Translations under genes and position numbers: made by a program
In this document: piece after piece, positions 23,982 through 36,079 of the stretch
Layout of the letters: each line of letters opens with the position of its first letter
Numbering within the stretch: position 1 is the first letter of the stretch
Notes under the pieces: model-generated
What the model was told of the DNA's origin: nothing
Database searches by the model: none
The model's input: only the letters and a program-made list of their open reading frames with translations
From: Gnetum montanum
Taxonomy: Eukaryota; Streptophyta; Gnetopsida; Gnetales; Gnetaceae
Length of the DNA stretch: 64,000 nt
Direction of reading: 5' to 3'
NCBI GenBank assembly: GCA_015680685.1
Contig: MNCI01014407.1
Coordinates: 129,361-193,360 of the forward strand

Positions 23982-25262
23982 TTGAACTTTAGGAAGAAAC
24001 AACAGTTTCTTCACAAAACTAAGTACTTCGTGGAAATCAAAGGACAACTCTATAAAGTCTATCCTGATGGCTTAGTTCAATGGTGTGTACTTGACAAAGA
24101 TCAATTAAAAGTTCTGCAAGATGCTCATGAGGGCCCCTGTGGGGGTCATTATGCTAGGAGAAGAACGGCTACCAAGGTCTTGCTTGCAGGATATTATTGG
24201 CCAACTCTATTCCAGGACGCCCATCATTTCGTCCAATCCTATGCACGTTGCCAATAAGATGGTGGAATGGCTGCTAGAATGGAGGATCTGCAATAATGGA
24301 TTCAACCTTTAGAACCCTTCAATATTTGGGGAATAGATTTTATGGGGCTTATTACATTGATGTCCAACAGAAAAGAATATATCATCGTTGCTGTTGATTA
24401 CTTAACCAAATGGGCTGAAGCAGCCGTAGTAACAGACTGCACATCATCTACGGCTACACGATTTGTACAACAACAAATTGTTAATAGGTTTGGTGTGCCG
24501 CGTGCACTCATCTTTGATAATGGAACACATTTTACAGGTGCAACCTTTCGCAAATTGATGCAACGCTTAGGGGTTGAGCATAAATTGGCCACACCATACC
24601 ACCCCCAAGCTGATGGCCAAGCTGAGGTTACTAATCGAGAGATTACAAAAATATTAACGTGAATGATTAGCAAATTTAGGTAGTACTGGAGCACGAAACT
24701 GAATGATGCTCTCTAGGCGTACCGCTCCACTTGGAAGCTCCCTACAGGCTATTCTCCCTATGAGTTAGTGTATGGGAAACTACCAAAGTTCCCCATATAG
24801 AATGAGCTCCATACACTATCCATGGCTTGTGAACTTCACCTGGACCTCAACCAAGCACAAAAACAACGTTAGCAACTCTAAACGTGCTAGACGAGAATAG
24901 ATTGGTTGCACTATCATTAAATGAGTTGCACAAGGCACATAGTAAACAATGTCATGACTTAAGAATCCAAAGGTTTAGGTACCAACCAGGAGACAAGGTT
25001 CTTTACTAGAACCCCACGCACCACAATGTACAAAGTTTCAAACCTTATGGGAAGGACCTTATATTATTCATACAGCCTTCCCCTTTGGAGCCATGATGAT
25101 ATACAAGCCTGACCGCCCAGATAAAAGGTTATTGGTTAATGTACAACAAACAAAACCTTTCCGTGAGCCAAAAACTGCCAGTACGAATTACACCTCCACT
25201 AGCAGGCAACCTTGCTCTTTATTTCAGATCTCTCCCTTGCAATTTAGTTATGGGGGAGATGG
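23982..25262 (+). pseudogene. Integrase of element N
   Basis: Integrase joins element DNA to the chromosome. Visible parts: the zinc-binding region (HEGPCGGHYARRRT, then CQ near 24257), the core with DDE residues in WGIDFMG, VAVDYLTKWAEA, LIFDNGTHFTG and GQAEVTNREI (24342-24660), and a weak C-terminal part (YRSTWKLPTGYSPYELVYG). I see no chromodomain. Stops break it at 24256, 24660 and several later points. Confidence 0.82.
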
Positions 25263-25302
25263 CCACCTATGCTGATCATTGGAGGCCCTCAATTCTTTTT
25301 AG

Positions 25303-25460
25303 TTTTTGTTTTACATGTTTCAGTTTTACACATTTTTGTTTTACACATTTTTGTTTTACAAGTTTTTGTTTTACACATTTTCTTACAAATTTTTGTTTTA
25401 CAGTTTTTGTTTTAGAAATTTTTGTTCTACAAATTTCTTTAACTTTTCTTGTTTTTGTTT
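25303..25460 (+). repeat. TTTTGTTTTACA-type minisatellite
   Basis: About ten imperfect direct copies of a 10-20 base unit (TTTTGTTTTACACA and variants) follow the end of pol. Related low-complexity blocks in B and H suggest that this is a fixed feature of the lineage. Confidence 0.75.
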
Positions 25461-27240
25461 TACAACATCTTTATACTTTTCCATTTTGTGTGTGTGTTTG
25501 TGTGTGTTTTATCCATCCTGTAAGTTTGTCACCCAATAAGTGTTCTTCACGATGGTATGAACTATTTTTCTATTTCATTACTAATGTTTGGCTTTTACCT
25601 TTAAGTTATGATGTTGACACTAAGGTATGTTCTTTTGATATGGCAGGCAATGAGTCCACTTCATCCATTCATCCACAAAGTCTATGGTCTCTCTTGGCTT
25701 GGAAATGTATAATCCCTTTCTAATAAGAACTTTAACGAATCGGTGACTGGGTAATTCTCAAACTAAGGAAGGAATCAAGGATTGAAAAGGGTGTGACTTC
25801 AAGAGAACTTGATGCATTTGTGTTGGCCATTCTCTTAGGTGCTTGGATGTTTTCTTCTTGAGTTTTCTTACCGTTCCAATGTCACCCAATTATCGAAAGC
25901 TAAGACAATAAAAATAAGAAGTCTTTGCATGGTGTGGTTCTCACACATAAAAATGTAAAAAGCCCAAAAGAAAAAAAAACAAAGAAAGTGAGAATTCAAA
26001 GCACACCCATTAGAAAAAATAATTTCTTGGGCTACAAGCACTGGTTATGGAACTAAAAATGTTCTCTCTAACTAAGGCCCTTCTCGCTTCCCATTCTCTC
26101 CTCATTTGTTTCGTCAGAATGGTGGTGGCTCTTTGGAGAAGCATTCTTGTTATTCTAGATGATGGATTGGCCAAATGCATTGATGTGAAGTTACTAGATG
26201 TGGTTGGTTTGAGGTCGGAGTTGGAATGAGATTTTCCAAGTCACATTAATCATGAAACATACAAGGGGCTGTTCACAACCTTGTTCTTAAGATTCCATTC
26301 CATTCTCCTCTCTCCATCCTTCTCTTCATTGTTCACCTCATTGTTGGTTGTATCATTAGTGTATATTTTGGTAGATACATCATTTTCTTTTTTGGTAAAT
26401 TCTTATGGTTAAGACTTTAACTCTTGTTCCAAACGACATTCCCAGAGCTTATGGGTTTGTTAGGGCATTAAGGGCATAAGCTTGCTTTAGGGAGGACCCA
26501 CTAACATTCCTATTTGGTGCACCAGTTAAATTCTTTTCCTTAACATTTTGCAATCCATTTTGTTTTTTTCATTTCCATCTTGACATCCACTTTATTGACG
26601 TTACCATTGTCTATTTTTATCCATCCTTCTTATTCCTTTTCATTTTCCATCCTCTTGCTACCGGAGGTTCGCGATTAGTCATGAGGGTACAGGGCCTAGT
26701 TTTTTCGATTTTCTCCTAACCGCTAGACCTTCAGTAGTCATCATTAATATATCTCCAGATCCGTAATCAGCCATACCACAACCCAGCCAATGGACTTACA
26801 CCAAAGCAAGGTATCAATTACATGATGATTCAATCATCCTTACGAATATAAGACTGTGTTGTGTGTGTAGATGGTGATCATGCAACAACGGACTAGATCT
26901 AGAAGAAGCACTTGGAATGGAGCGGTGCTGAAGCAACTTTGCACGGAATAAGATCGATGACGTGCTTACAGATGAACAACGAAAGGCACAATCTTGGCGT
27001 TGGTAGCAACAACACTTCTTCTCTCTTCTCTCTTCTTAATTCTCTTAGCTGTCAAATGAGGCCTGATGTCAATGTAATAAGGTGTTCACCCTTGTTGTCA
27101 TGAACACCAGTTTGTTGAGTCTTGTAATGATGATCCGTTCACATGTCATCCCATTAGTTTCATTTGAGTCAATAATCCCATACCTTCTTAATATTATTGT
27201 AAGGAACTTGAGGATGAGTTTTCATTTAGTCATGCGGGTA
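25461..27240 (+). other. 3' non-coding region of element N
   Basis: This 1.8 kb stretch between pol and the 3' LTR has no ORF2 like that of A and B and no clear env-like gene. Short open stretches (26047-26229, 26912-27103) have no recognisable domain. A segment near 25790 matches the post-gag region of H. The stretch ends with a weak PPT (CATGCGGGTA) at 27231-27240. Confidence 0.6.
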
Positions 27241-28033
27241 TGATGGGACACGATATTGCATGGGCTGCGATATTGCATACGCGATATTACATCTTCCCCT
27301 GCGATATCGCAGTGCGTCATCATATCTATAAATAAGAGGCGGGTCTTCCTTGTTTCCTCATCCTAGGCTAGATAGTAGGGAAACTCTGGGAGATTGATCA
27401 CTCCAGAGATAGAATATTTTCCATGTGTCCACAGTAGGAGTCCTAAAGTGAATGGATCTTTATTCGAGCAGACATTGTACTTGAGCACAAGTTTATGTAC
27501 GGAAATAAAGACGAGCTTCTTGGATAAACCTTGCAGTACATGGAATAGGCTAATTAGGATTTTCTTTACTGTTATTTATTATCTGTACTATTTTATCTCT
27601 CTCACCCTTATCTCCTAGTTAAGTACCTCAGTATGACCACTTTGAGCACGTGCATTACACTTGGTGATCCCACTAATGATTAGCATTTGGTAGCCAAGGT
27701 TGCATCGGTTTAGGGTGTGTACAGTAAGTGGGAACAGATGCTGACACTAGGTAAATTAGACATAGTTCATTAGTTAGATTTAGTAATTAGTTTCTCAACC
27801 CTTCACCTTGTTAGCATAGGAGAAATAAAACATAAAAACTATAAAAATCATATACCTCAGACTTACTTAACCATACACCGTGACAACTACAAGTAAGTCT
27901 GGGAAGATAATGAATGATTAACCCTAAGTGTTCCATGGGGGGTGTAGGCACTTCATCTGTGGAGTTCGACCGAAGCATGCGTGCTACGCTCATATTCATA
28001 TGATTGAGTGTAGGGGTATCTCTGCACTCATCA
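27241..28033 (+). repeat. 3' LTR of element N
   Basis: It starts TGATGGGACACG and ends CTGCACTCATCA. The TATAAATA box is at 27327-27334. The palindromes are less perfect than in the 5' LTR. Confidence 0.92.
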
Positions 28034-29594
28034 ATGAGCATTTGGATTCAGACAATATGAAGGGTGCCTCCAGTTTAGTGATGGTCTCTCCCATGACTAG
28101 GATTGTTGCCACTGTGATCGAACACAGTATCTCTGTACGAACTCTGGATGTAACATGTTTCCCTAATGTTCAAGTAAATGTAACAATATTGGGCATTGAC
28201 CCTTGGGGTGATCTTACAGGCATATGTTGCATTCATATGTATGATTAGCAGTTGAGCTCTTCTTTTCCTTATCCCTTCTTTCTGATTGTCTAATATTTTG
28301 TCTTGCTTCTTGGGTTGTTAAAAATCCATCTCCAATAATGTTGATAAATTCTTCATAATTTTGATATGTCCATTCCAACATCTTATTGATCTTTGCCTCG
28401 ACTTCTTCTAACGATTGTTGTATCAGCAAAGATGGTTCTTTCTCCTTGTGATTGGTTGATTTCTCCTTCTTATGATCATGGACCTTTGTAAAGTTGAAAT
28501 TTTGGTCTCGTTGATGTTTTTCAACACTCTTCCATCTAGCCATTTTTCCTTCTTCTTTTGCTACCCAGTTAATAAGCTCTTGGACCTAATCAGTTCGTAG
28601 TTTGTATAGTTGACCTTGGGCATACATCCCTAGTGTTTCTCTTATTGCATCACGAAGCCCATCAATGATATGGTACATTAGCCTTTCCTCGGAGAACCCA
28701 TGGCCTAGACAGTTTTTTAACAGTGCATAATATCTTTCTAAGGCCATGTCCAAGGTTTCATGTTATTCTTGTTTCCACTCTTGGATTTGTTTCCTCAAGG
28801 CTGAAACTCTTGCATAGGTTTGATATCTTTCATTAAAGAGTTCTACCATTGTTGGCCAATGTCGTATTGAATTTGGTTTTAACGATCTATACCATACTTT
28901 TGCTTGGCCAACGAGTGTCATAGGAAAGAGCTTATGTTTTTTCCAACTGTTATCAATGTTATTCCATGTGTAGGCATCGTAGAAGGCTTGTAAATGTTGA
29001 TGTGGATCTAAGTCATAGCCTCCTGAGAAAGTAGGGAAGTTGTTTAAATCAAGCCTGGGTAAGCAGCTCTCTTTACAATGCCTACGGGGGATTCGAACAG
29101 CCTCTTGTATTGGCATTAGGCTCTTAGTGGCCAGCAGGGATTCATCATCACTAAGTAGGTTGTGATTTTATGAGTTGGGATGATGTTGCCTTCATTTATG
29201 TTGGCATTCTTGATTTTCTTTGTGAGATCGATTTATCCCTTGAAAGATAGTCATCCATGTCACAATTTGATGTTGAAGGAGTAGAGGAAGAGAAGGAACT
29301 GTAAAACTAGTTATGGCTTTTGTAAGTCTTCCAATCATCCCCAAGTAAATTCTTGTTCGTTATTGAGAAGGTCCTAAGCCTTTCGGGTCTCCTCGTTCCA
29401 CGGGATGTCTCATCCTCACTAGAGGTGTCAGAGTTGGATTATGAGAGTCTTTGAGTATCATTGGGTTGTTCATAAACGTAGGGGACTCCTGTGTAAGATT
29501 GAGTACTCCAATCTTCATTTTCATCTAATTTGTTGGTTCTCCAATGAATTTCCTCACTAGGTATGACATTAGTGTAATCTTGTAGGAGAGGCAT
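28034..29594 (-). pseudogene. N-terminal and core part of gag of element H
   Basis: Starts at ATG 29594-29592 (MPLLQDYTN). The core (open block 28763-29116: LDLNNFPTFSGGYDLDPHQH, LVGQAKVWYRSLKPNSIRHW, FNERYQTYARVS) aligns with the gag of B and N. A coiled stretch follows (28214-28543). The knuckle reads CNICLxDHPKGQC near 28200-28240, a complete C-C-H-C set. Element N interrupts the coding sequence at 28034, and it resumes at 18126. Several stops and shifts are present. Confidence 0.75.
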
Positions 29595-29718
29595 GATTGT
29601 GAAATTTGTGTGTAAATTTATGTGTGACTTTTTTTTTAATTATTTCTTTCTAAAAGATATATTATTAAGTCCCTTACAATGACCTTGTATGATTTAACTA
29701 ATCTAGATAACTACAATC

Positions 29719-29738
29719 GTCCCCAGCAATGGCACCAA
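29719..29738 (-). promoter_or_regulatory. Primer binding site of element H (tRNA-Asp type)
   Basis: The minus strand reads TTGGTGCCATTGCTGGGGAC, differing from the site of N at two positions, both transitions. Confidence 0.82.
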
Positions 29739-30654
29739 TGATGATTGGCGAGGTACCCCTACACTCAACCATACGAATACAAGTGTTTTCACGTGTGATC
29801 CAGTCAAACTCCGTAGACGGACTAGTTGCAGCACCTAGATAGTTATCCTTACGTTGCAGTTCATTGTCTTTCCACCTGGACTAGTATTAGCTTTGTCATG
29901 TATGGTTTAGTCCAGAGTGAGGTGTATGATGGGTTTCTAATCTAATGCTACTCCTAAGGATAATGAAAATTTATATTAACTAATCTAGGAGAGAAAGGGT
30001 AAGAGAATCTAATCTAGCCTAAGTGCGATGAGCATCCATTCCTTGATTATCCATACACATCTTGGACTTCGTGCACGACTACCACTCGAATTACCAAGCA
30101 CAAATCCTAGGTATGCTACTGGGTTACCAAGTAGTCACATTTAAATGCTCGTAATCAAGTTGTACTAATTTTTTGTTACTAGGAGATAAGGGTGAGAGAG
30201 TATTAACTAGGAAAGCAGTAAATAACAATAACAATTAAATAATTAAATAATTAAACTAAGTGAATGCTGCAATGATGAAGTAATCTCAATCTTTATTTCT
30301 AGTCATGTGCGTGTCCAAGTACGTCACACTTGAATAAAGGATGTTGTACAATTACAATCACCACACTGCGGGCAGACACTGAAAAATATTCTATTTTTGG
30401 AAGGGGAAAACTACCACAGCTTCACTAAAGAAAAAAAATAGATTCCTAAAATTGGGAAAGCCGCCTCTTATTTATAGACATTACAGGCCGTGATATCGCA
30501 TACGTGATATCGCGTACATGATATTGCGGCTGTGATATCACATACGTGATATTGCAGCCATGCAGTATCACAGCTATGATATCTCAACCAGTGCGATATC
30601 ATGATTGTGATATCATGGTAGTGATATCACAACCAGCAAATTCATGACTCATTA
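29739..30654 (-). repeat. 5' LTR of element H
   Basis: Plus-strand reading TGATGATTGGCGAGG... to ...TTCATGACTCATTA. The final base pair of the end appears mutated (CATTA for CATCA). GTATG follows. A long palindrome array occupies 30486-30635. Confidence 0.85.
30486..30635. repeat. Array of about ten GATATC-type palindromic units
   Basis: Units such as GTGATATCGC, ATGATATTGC and GTGATATCAC recur every 10-20 bases with palindromic pairing between neighbours. The 3' LTR of the same element has only about three units before its truncation. Confidence 0.85.
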
Positions 30655-30659
30655 GTATG
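30655..30659. repeat. Target site duplication of element H, right copy
   Basis: GTATG, identical to 14155-14159. Confidence 0.88.
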
Positions 30660-30682
30660 ATTTCATTCTATACCTTGGTTAG

Positions 30683-31567
30683 TGATGAGTGGCAAGGTAC
30701 CCTTACGTCCAACCATAAAAATCACAAGTGTTCATGCATGATCTAGTCAAATTCCATGGATGGGACTAGTTGTGGCATCTAGATCGCTATGCCTTGATCA
30801 CAGTTCGCTGTCTTCCCACTTGGACTAGTGGTAGCTTTGTCACGTATGGTTTAGTCTAAAGTGAGGCATATGATTTTTATTAGTTTATATTTTATTGTTC
30901 TACAATTAATGATATGTTGAAAATAAATTTATAATCAATTCAACTAATCTAATTGCTAATTAATAATCAACTACCCTAACATAAGTATTTGATCCCACTT
31001 CCTGTGCACATTCTAAATGCATATAACATTGCCGGGTTACTGAATGTTAAGCGTTGCTGGGATCACCAAAAGTCATACACATGCTCAAAGCGATTGTACT
31101 TATGTGCCTAATTAATTAACATGCATGAAAATGTAAATATTAACTAAGTATATGAAAAATACATTCATGGAAAGTAAATCTAGTCTAAGTTAATGTGCTA
31201 TAATGAATAAGAATCAATCTCGATCTTATTGTCATTCCTGAAATATGTCGAGGTACATTACCACTTGAATAAGACTCCATACAACTAACTCAGATCCACT
31301 CTGTGGGCACTCACTAACCATTTTGTAAGATTACAAAATAAAACTACAAGAGTTTGGCTACTCTATTGAAAAAACTATGAAAAAATAATGCAAAACTATT
31401 GAAACTAATGCCCAAACTGTGTGCCTAAGTGCTATATTTATAGGTTGGCGTATACCCCGTGGCATCGCATATCTGACATTGCATCTTGGCTTAAACATCG
31501 AATACCTAATGTTGAGGCTCCAACATCGAGTACCCAACATCAAAGCATATATAAACATGCTTCATCA
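30683..31567 (-). repeat. Solo LTR (Athila-like family)
   Basis: An 885-base LTR reads TGATGAGTGGCAAGG... to ...CATGCTTCATCA on the plus strand, with no internal region on either side. GTTAG before it (30678-30682) and ATTAG after it (31568-31572) look like a target duplication with one transition. It therefore arose by LTR-LTR recombination of a full element. Its array motif differs from H and N (ACATCG or CATCGCAT units at about 31455-31545). Confidence 0.82.
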
Positions 31568-31572
31568 ATTAG

Positions 31573-32000
31573 GATGTCAAAACAATAAATAATCATGATA
31601 GAAACAATAAAATTTTTACTTACATCCACTAAGACCCCTTGGATCTATCAAACTAATTTCAAAATTCCATTTTACAAATTTTTTTAATTTATAACTTAGT
31701 ATTAGGTAGTAGAATTAAACTTGTGACTTGGGGTTACTATGCTAAGACCCTTACCACTAGGCTAAAACATCATTATACATTTTACCTATGCTTCTAAAGT
31801 ATAGGTCTCTCTCTAAAAATTCATATAATCAATGTCTATAAATCCTCATTGTAGAACATCATGTTATGTTTGTATATGTGCTACTAGGTTTGATTAGGGT
31901 CATGGGAATGTGTAGTTACTTCATTATTTTAGTGATATTTAATGAGACTTGTTGATATTATCATTATAATTACCATGACTATGCACATTAATTTTATCTT
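31573..32000. other. Spacer with SINE-like piece
   Basis: AT-rich DNA without a supported gene. It contains the tRNA-like segment at 31690-31770. I see nothing else. Confidence 0.5.
31690..31770 (-). repeat. tRNA-derived SINE-like head
   Basis: The minus strand carries an A-box-like TAGCCTAGTGGT (31753-31764) and, 30 bases on, a B-box-like AAGTTTAATTCT (31711-31722). The same pattern occurs on the plus strand near 37772-37825. Boundaries and a tail are not clear. Confidence 0.45.
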
Positions 32001-35000
32001 GTGAGATGTCTAGTGTTATTCCTAGTCTCTCTTGCACACAATACTAATAATTTTTGATATAATGAAGAATAATGCAAAATTGAAGAGAAACAAAGTTACC
32101 TTGGGGAAAAATTTCAAGGTAAAAAACCTCTAGCAAAAAGTTGTTTTCTAGACCATTAACAGTAGCACAACTTCAAAAGATTGATTCACAAAAGAGAATT
32201 AATGAATACAATGGAGAAGGATTAAAACTTATGCATTGGGAATTTTTTCACTAAGGTTGCTCTCTTCAAGCTCCTTTTATATCACCACCAATTACAAAAA
32301 TAAATATAAAATCAAAGGATATGATTATTTATTTTTCAATATAGGAACTAATAAAAGGTAAAATAAAATAGATAAATACATAATGCCATAATCGTGGCAA
32401 GAAATATCAATAGAGAAAATCAAGGCAGATTTTCCTTTAGCCATCTTATAATTCTTCCTCTTGAAGGTAAAGTTGCTTTAAGCAATAGTCCAAACCATTG
32501 TAGGAAATCAGGTCTAAATAAGATCAAGGGGTGATCGACACTAGCAAACTTTTTAACATGCGTTGATTTGATGAGCACATCTATAGGATTTTCTTTAGTA
32601 GATATCTTAGTCAAAAGAATTATTTACTTTTAATTTTCTTTTGTATATATGATATTGTATTTCAATGTGTTTCGTTTAGGAGTGAAAAGTTGGATTTTTG
32701 AATATGCTTATGACACTTTGGCTATCATAGCCTTATTGGAGTCTAAGGGATGCCAAGTTCAATGATTAGTTCTTGAAGCCATATAGCCTCTCTACATGCT
32801 AAGTTAGTAGCAATATATTTAACTTCAATGCTAGACTAAGAAACATAGGATTGTTTTTGACTTTTCCAAGAAACAACATTACTAAAGAAATTGAACACAT
32901 ATCCACTAGTAGATTTTCTACTATCAATATCACCATGCTAATTTTCATTAACAAAGCCATGAAGACTAATAAAACTATTGTTATAACAAATACCATAATT
33001 CATAGTACCACAAAGATATCAAAAGACTCGCTTCACCATAATCTAGTGTTGTTTTCCTAGATTAGACATATACCTACTCAATTTTTCAACAATGTAAGTA
33101 ATATTAGGTCTAGTGGAGACCGTTGCATACTTTAAACTACCAATAGCACTAGCATATGAAATTTTAATTGTGAACTCTTTATCTTCGTTTTTCTTTGGAC
33201 ATTATTCATTTGAAAGTTTGATACTAGTTTTACATGGAGTAGCCACAGGCTTGTAGTCTTGAATATTAAAACTTTTAAAGATATTTTCAACATATACAAA
33301 CTGTCCAAGCCAAAGCATTTTATCAAGCCTATCTCTTTTAATTTCCATGTCCAAAACTTTTATGTAGTACTAGGATCCTTCTTCTCAAATTGACTCTTGA
33401 ATATCATGTATATCATTAACATATACCAGTAAGATAAAATATTTTTCACTTGTATTTTTAACATACATACAAGACTCTTCTACAATGCTAACGAAGCTTA
33501 GACTTATCATTGATTATTAAATTTTTTATTCCACATTCTTTGTGTTAGAGCCCATAAAAAAAATTTAGCATTTGACACACCAAATGCTCCTTTCCTTTTA
33601 TTTTATGCCATTTAGGTTAAAGCATATAGATTTTTTCCTCAAGATCACCATTTAGGAATGATGTTTTCATATTCATTTATTCAAGTTCAAGATCATAAAT
33701 AGTTGTAATGGACATAAATGATCTTATAGATGTTAATTTAACTATTGGAGAAAAGATTTCATCATGATCAATTCCTTTTTCCTGAGAATATCCTTTAGCT
33801 ACAAGTCAATCCTTGTATTATTTTCTAGATTTTATTCTAGAAATCCATTTATTTTTAATGGGTTTTCTATCTAGTGCAATTTCAACTAATTACCACACTT
33901 TATTCTTATGAATTAAGGACATTTCAACATCTATTGCTTGTTTCCATTCTATGTTTTTCATAAATAAACATGCCTTATCATATGTTGATGGCTCATCATT
34001 TTTAGTAAAAAATACATATTTCTCTAGATGTAGTTGTATTCTTCGTATATGTGTTGAACATCTTAATGACTCATCTTCATTAAAACTATTTTTTTCTCTT
34101 CATGTTGTTCCTACATCTATGATGTTATCACCATCGTATTTGCTAGGGATAATATCCCTAGTCAAGGAAAGATGATCCTCAAAAATTTCATTATTAATTT
34201 CAATAGGTACATACACAAGAGTTACATCATTGAAAAGAGTTTTAGCATTGAAGTTTCATCCTTCAAAGATCTGCATTTTTCTCTAAAGATAACATCTCAA
34301 CTATAAATAACCCTTTTAGTTTTTGGCTATATAACTTGTAAAATTTGACACCATGTCTATAGCCAAGAAATATACATTTGATAGACTTCAGGTCCAATTT
34401 GGACCTATCATATTTTGGAACTTGTACATAGGCTTCATAACCAAAAAAATTCAAATAATTTAAATTAATGGATCTACTACTCCAAAATTCCTTTGGAATT
34501 TTTCTATCAAGTGCTAATGAAGGAGATTTATTGATAAGATAACATGTAGTCATTATTGCTTCATCTTAGAAATGCTTGTTATAATCAAATTCACTAAGCA
34601 TACATTTGGCACATTCCATTAATGCTTGATTGAAGTGCTTTGCTACTTCATTTTATTCAAAAGTTCTTGGGATAATGTTTTACCTTTGAATATCTTGTTC
34701 TTTACAATCAACATTAAATTCATTGGAGCAAAATTCACCACCATCATCAATTTTGAGAATTTTGATTTTCTTCCCTAAATAATTCTAAATAGAGGTTTGA
34801 ATTGTTTAAATTTCTAAAATGCCTTAAATCTATGTCTTAATAAATAAATCTAGCTCTTTCTAAAATAATCATTAACAAAAGAACCATAATAAATAACACC
34901 TTCAAGAGAACTTATTTTAATATCTTTAAGTGGTTTACATACATCATTATGTATTAGTTGTAATATCTAAAGTGATTTAGCATTACTTTTTTGAAAACTA

Positions 35001-35660
35001 TGACACCATTGTTTTCCATGTAGACAATGATAGCAAAAATTTAAGTATTATTTTTAAAACTTAAATTTACTCTACTTGTAAAGTTCCTTAAGTCATTTTT
35101 CACTAAGAGTTTTGATTCTTTTATTCCACAAATCAATACTTAAATTTAAATCAACAACAACAAGTGCACTTAATTTCTATTTTAATGTCTTAGCTTCTAA
35201 TTTATACAACTTGCCTATTTTTATTCCAGAAGCCAAAGGAAATGAACCATGTGGTATTTAACATTTTCCACCTCCAAAGATAATAGTTAGTCCTACACCA
35301 TCCTATTCACTTATGAACAAAAGGTTTGTAGTAAGTGCTGGAATATGACATACATTGAGAATTGACTTAATTATTCCATTATTAAACTGAATCTTATCCT
35401 TTTCATTACCTACAACTTTGCACAAATCATCATTACCCAATTTTACCATTTCGAGATCAAAAGATGCGTACACATTGTACTAGTTAACATGTGGAGTGTA
35501 GTGATGAGATGCACACAAGTCCATTTACAATGAATACATATTAACTTTATCAAAAAAGGACATAACATACAAATCTTCCTCTTAAGAAAGAGGGGTTTTA
35601 TTATTCTTTTGATACATTACTCTCTTTGCTCCTTTTCTTAGGAAAAGGGAAGCCTGAATC
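32000..35660 (-). mobile_element. Decayed Ty1/copia element, minus strand
   Basis: The stretch holds a pol in copia order (protease, integrase, RT, RNase H) and an LTR-like part at its left end (about 32000-32430) with a TATAAAAGGA motif on the minus strand near 32275. A second, diverged copy of this LTR part and the pol end lies at 39110-39425. The 5' end and gag are not recognisable, and no target duplication was found. Confidence 0.72.
32420..35600 (-). pseudogene. Degenerate copia pol, minus strand
   Basis: The minus strand gives protease-flank and pre-integrase residues (about 35400-35560), integrase pieces (HNDVCKPLKD near 34900; open block 34263-34553 with TTCYLINKSPSLALDRKIP and CIFLGYRHGVKFYKLY), RT parts, and RNase H (SRKSTSGYVFN, SSIEVKYIATNLACREAIW near 32770-32920). 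It ends with KISTKENPIDVLIK (32420-32614). Order and motifs are those of Ty1/copia. It has many stops and shifts and no function. The lineage within copia is not settled. Confidence 0.75.
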
Positions 35661-36079
35661 TATTATGGCCAGGGCACATTTGGAGGGGGATAATAACTAA
35701 TTTTACATCTGTACGGACTAGATAATTAGAATAAATAAACAAACAAGAGACACTAGTTGTAAATGAGAGTCAAAACAATAATAAATGGAAGATAAAACTT
35801 AAAATCATAAGCAAAAAGAGAAAAAATCCATGTTTGAGTTCTATAATACAAAGACAAAATCATCTTCCAGAAATAAGACTATCATGATTTTGCATGGTTG
35901 TTCACCATGATGAGAGAGCACTATGAATGAAGTGGGATTCTGAATGGCTTTTGCTTATGAAGATGGAGAGATTTTTGTATTGCCAAATGTGATACAATAG
36001 GGCTTTTAGAAAAGGTTATTCACAAAAGGAATGTATAGATTTCAAAAATCTTTTTTACCAATTATAAAATTAGTTTTTG

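Larger units (their letters stand above)
18127..28033 (+). mobile_element. Element N: full-length gag-pol Athila-like Ty3/gypsy element
   Basis: The element is 9907 bases long with LTRs of 795 and 793 bases, a tRNA-Asp primer site, gag, protease, reverse transcriptase, RNase H and integrase in that order, then a long 3' non-coding part. The RT core (YSFLDGYSGYNQI, MPFGLCNAPATFQR, VFMDDFSTYG) and the segment after RNase H (SDHFLDETLF, like Athila DDSFPDEQLF) place it near the Athila lineage. Stops and a frameshift disable it. It is inserted in gag of H. Confidence 0.92.
14160..30654 (-). mobile_element. Element H: pol-less Athila-like element split by element N
   Basis: The 5' LTR is at 29739-30654, the primer site at 29719-29738, and gag at 29594-28034 and 18126-17426. 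A non-coding stretch, an ORF2 fragment and a 3' LTR starting at 14160 follow. GTATG at 14155-14159 and again at 30655-30659 is a perfect target duplication across 16.5 kb, proving one insertion. Without N it would be about 6.6 kb. No pol is visible. The 3' end has lost the coiled-coil part of ORF2, the PPT and the start of the 3' LTR. Confidence 0.87.

Noticed and set aside
25139-25723. Phe- and Cys-rich 194-codon ORF in element N
   Set aside because: The open frame is produced by the TTTTGTTTTACA repeats and is in the wrong frame for pol.
26047-26229. env-like gene of element N
   Set aside because: A 60-codon stretch with one weakly hydrophobic segment and no conserved partner in D, B or H; not enough for an env call.
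30486-30635. CRISPR-like array
   Set aside because: Units are palindromic, closely spaced and without unique spacers of constant length, and the DNA is plant nuclear.
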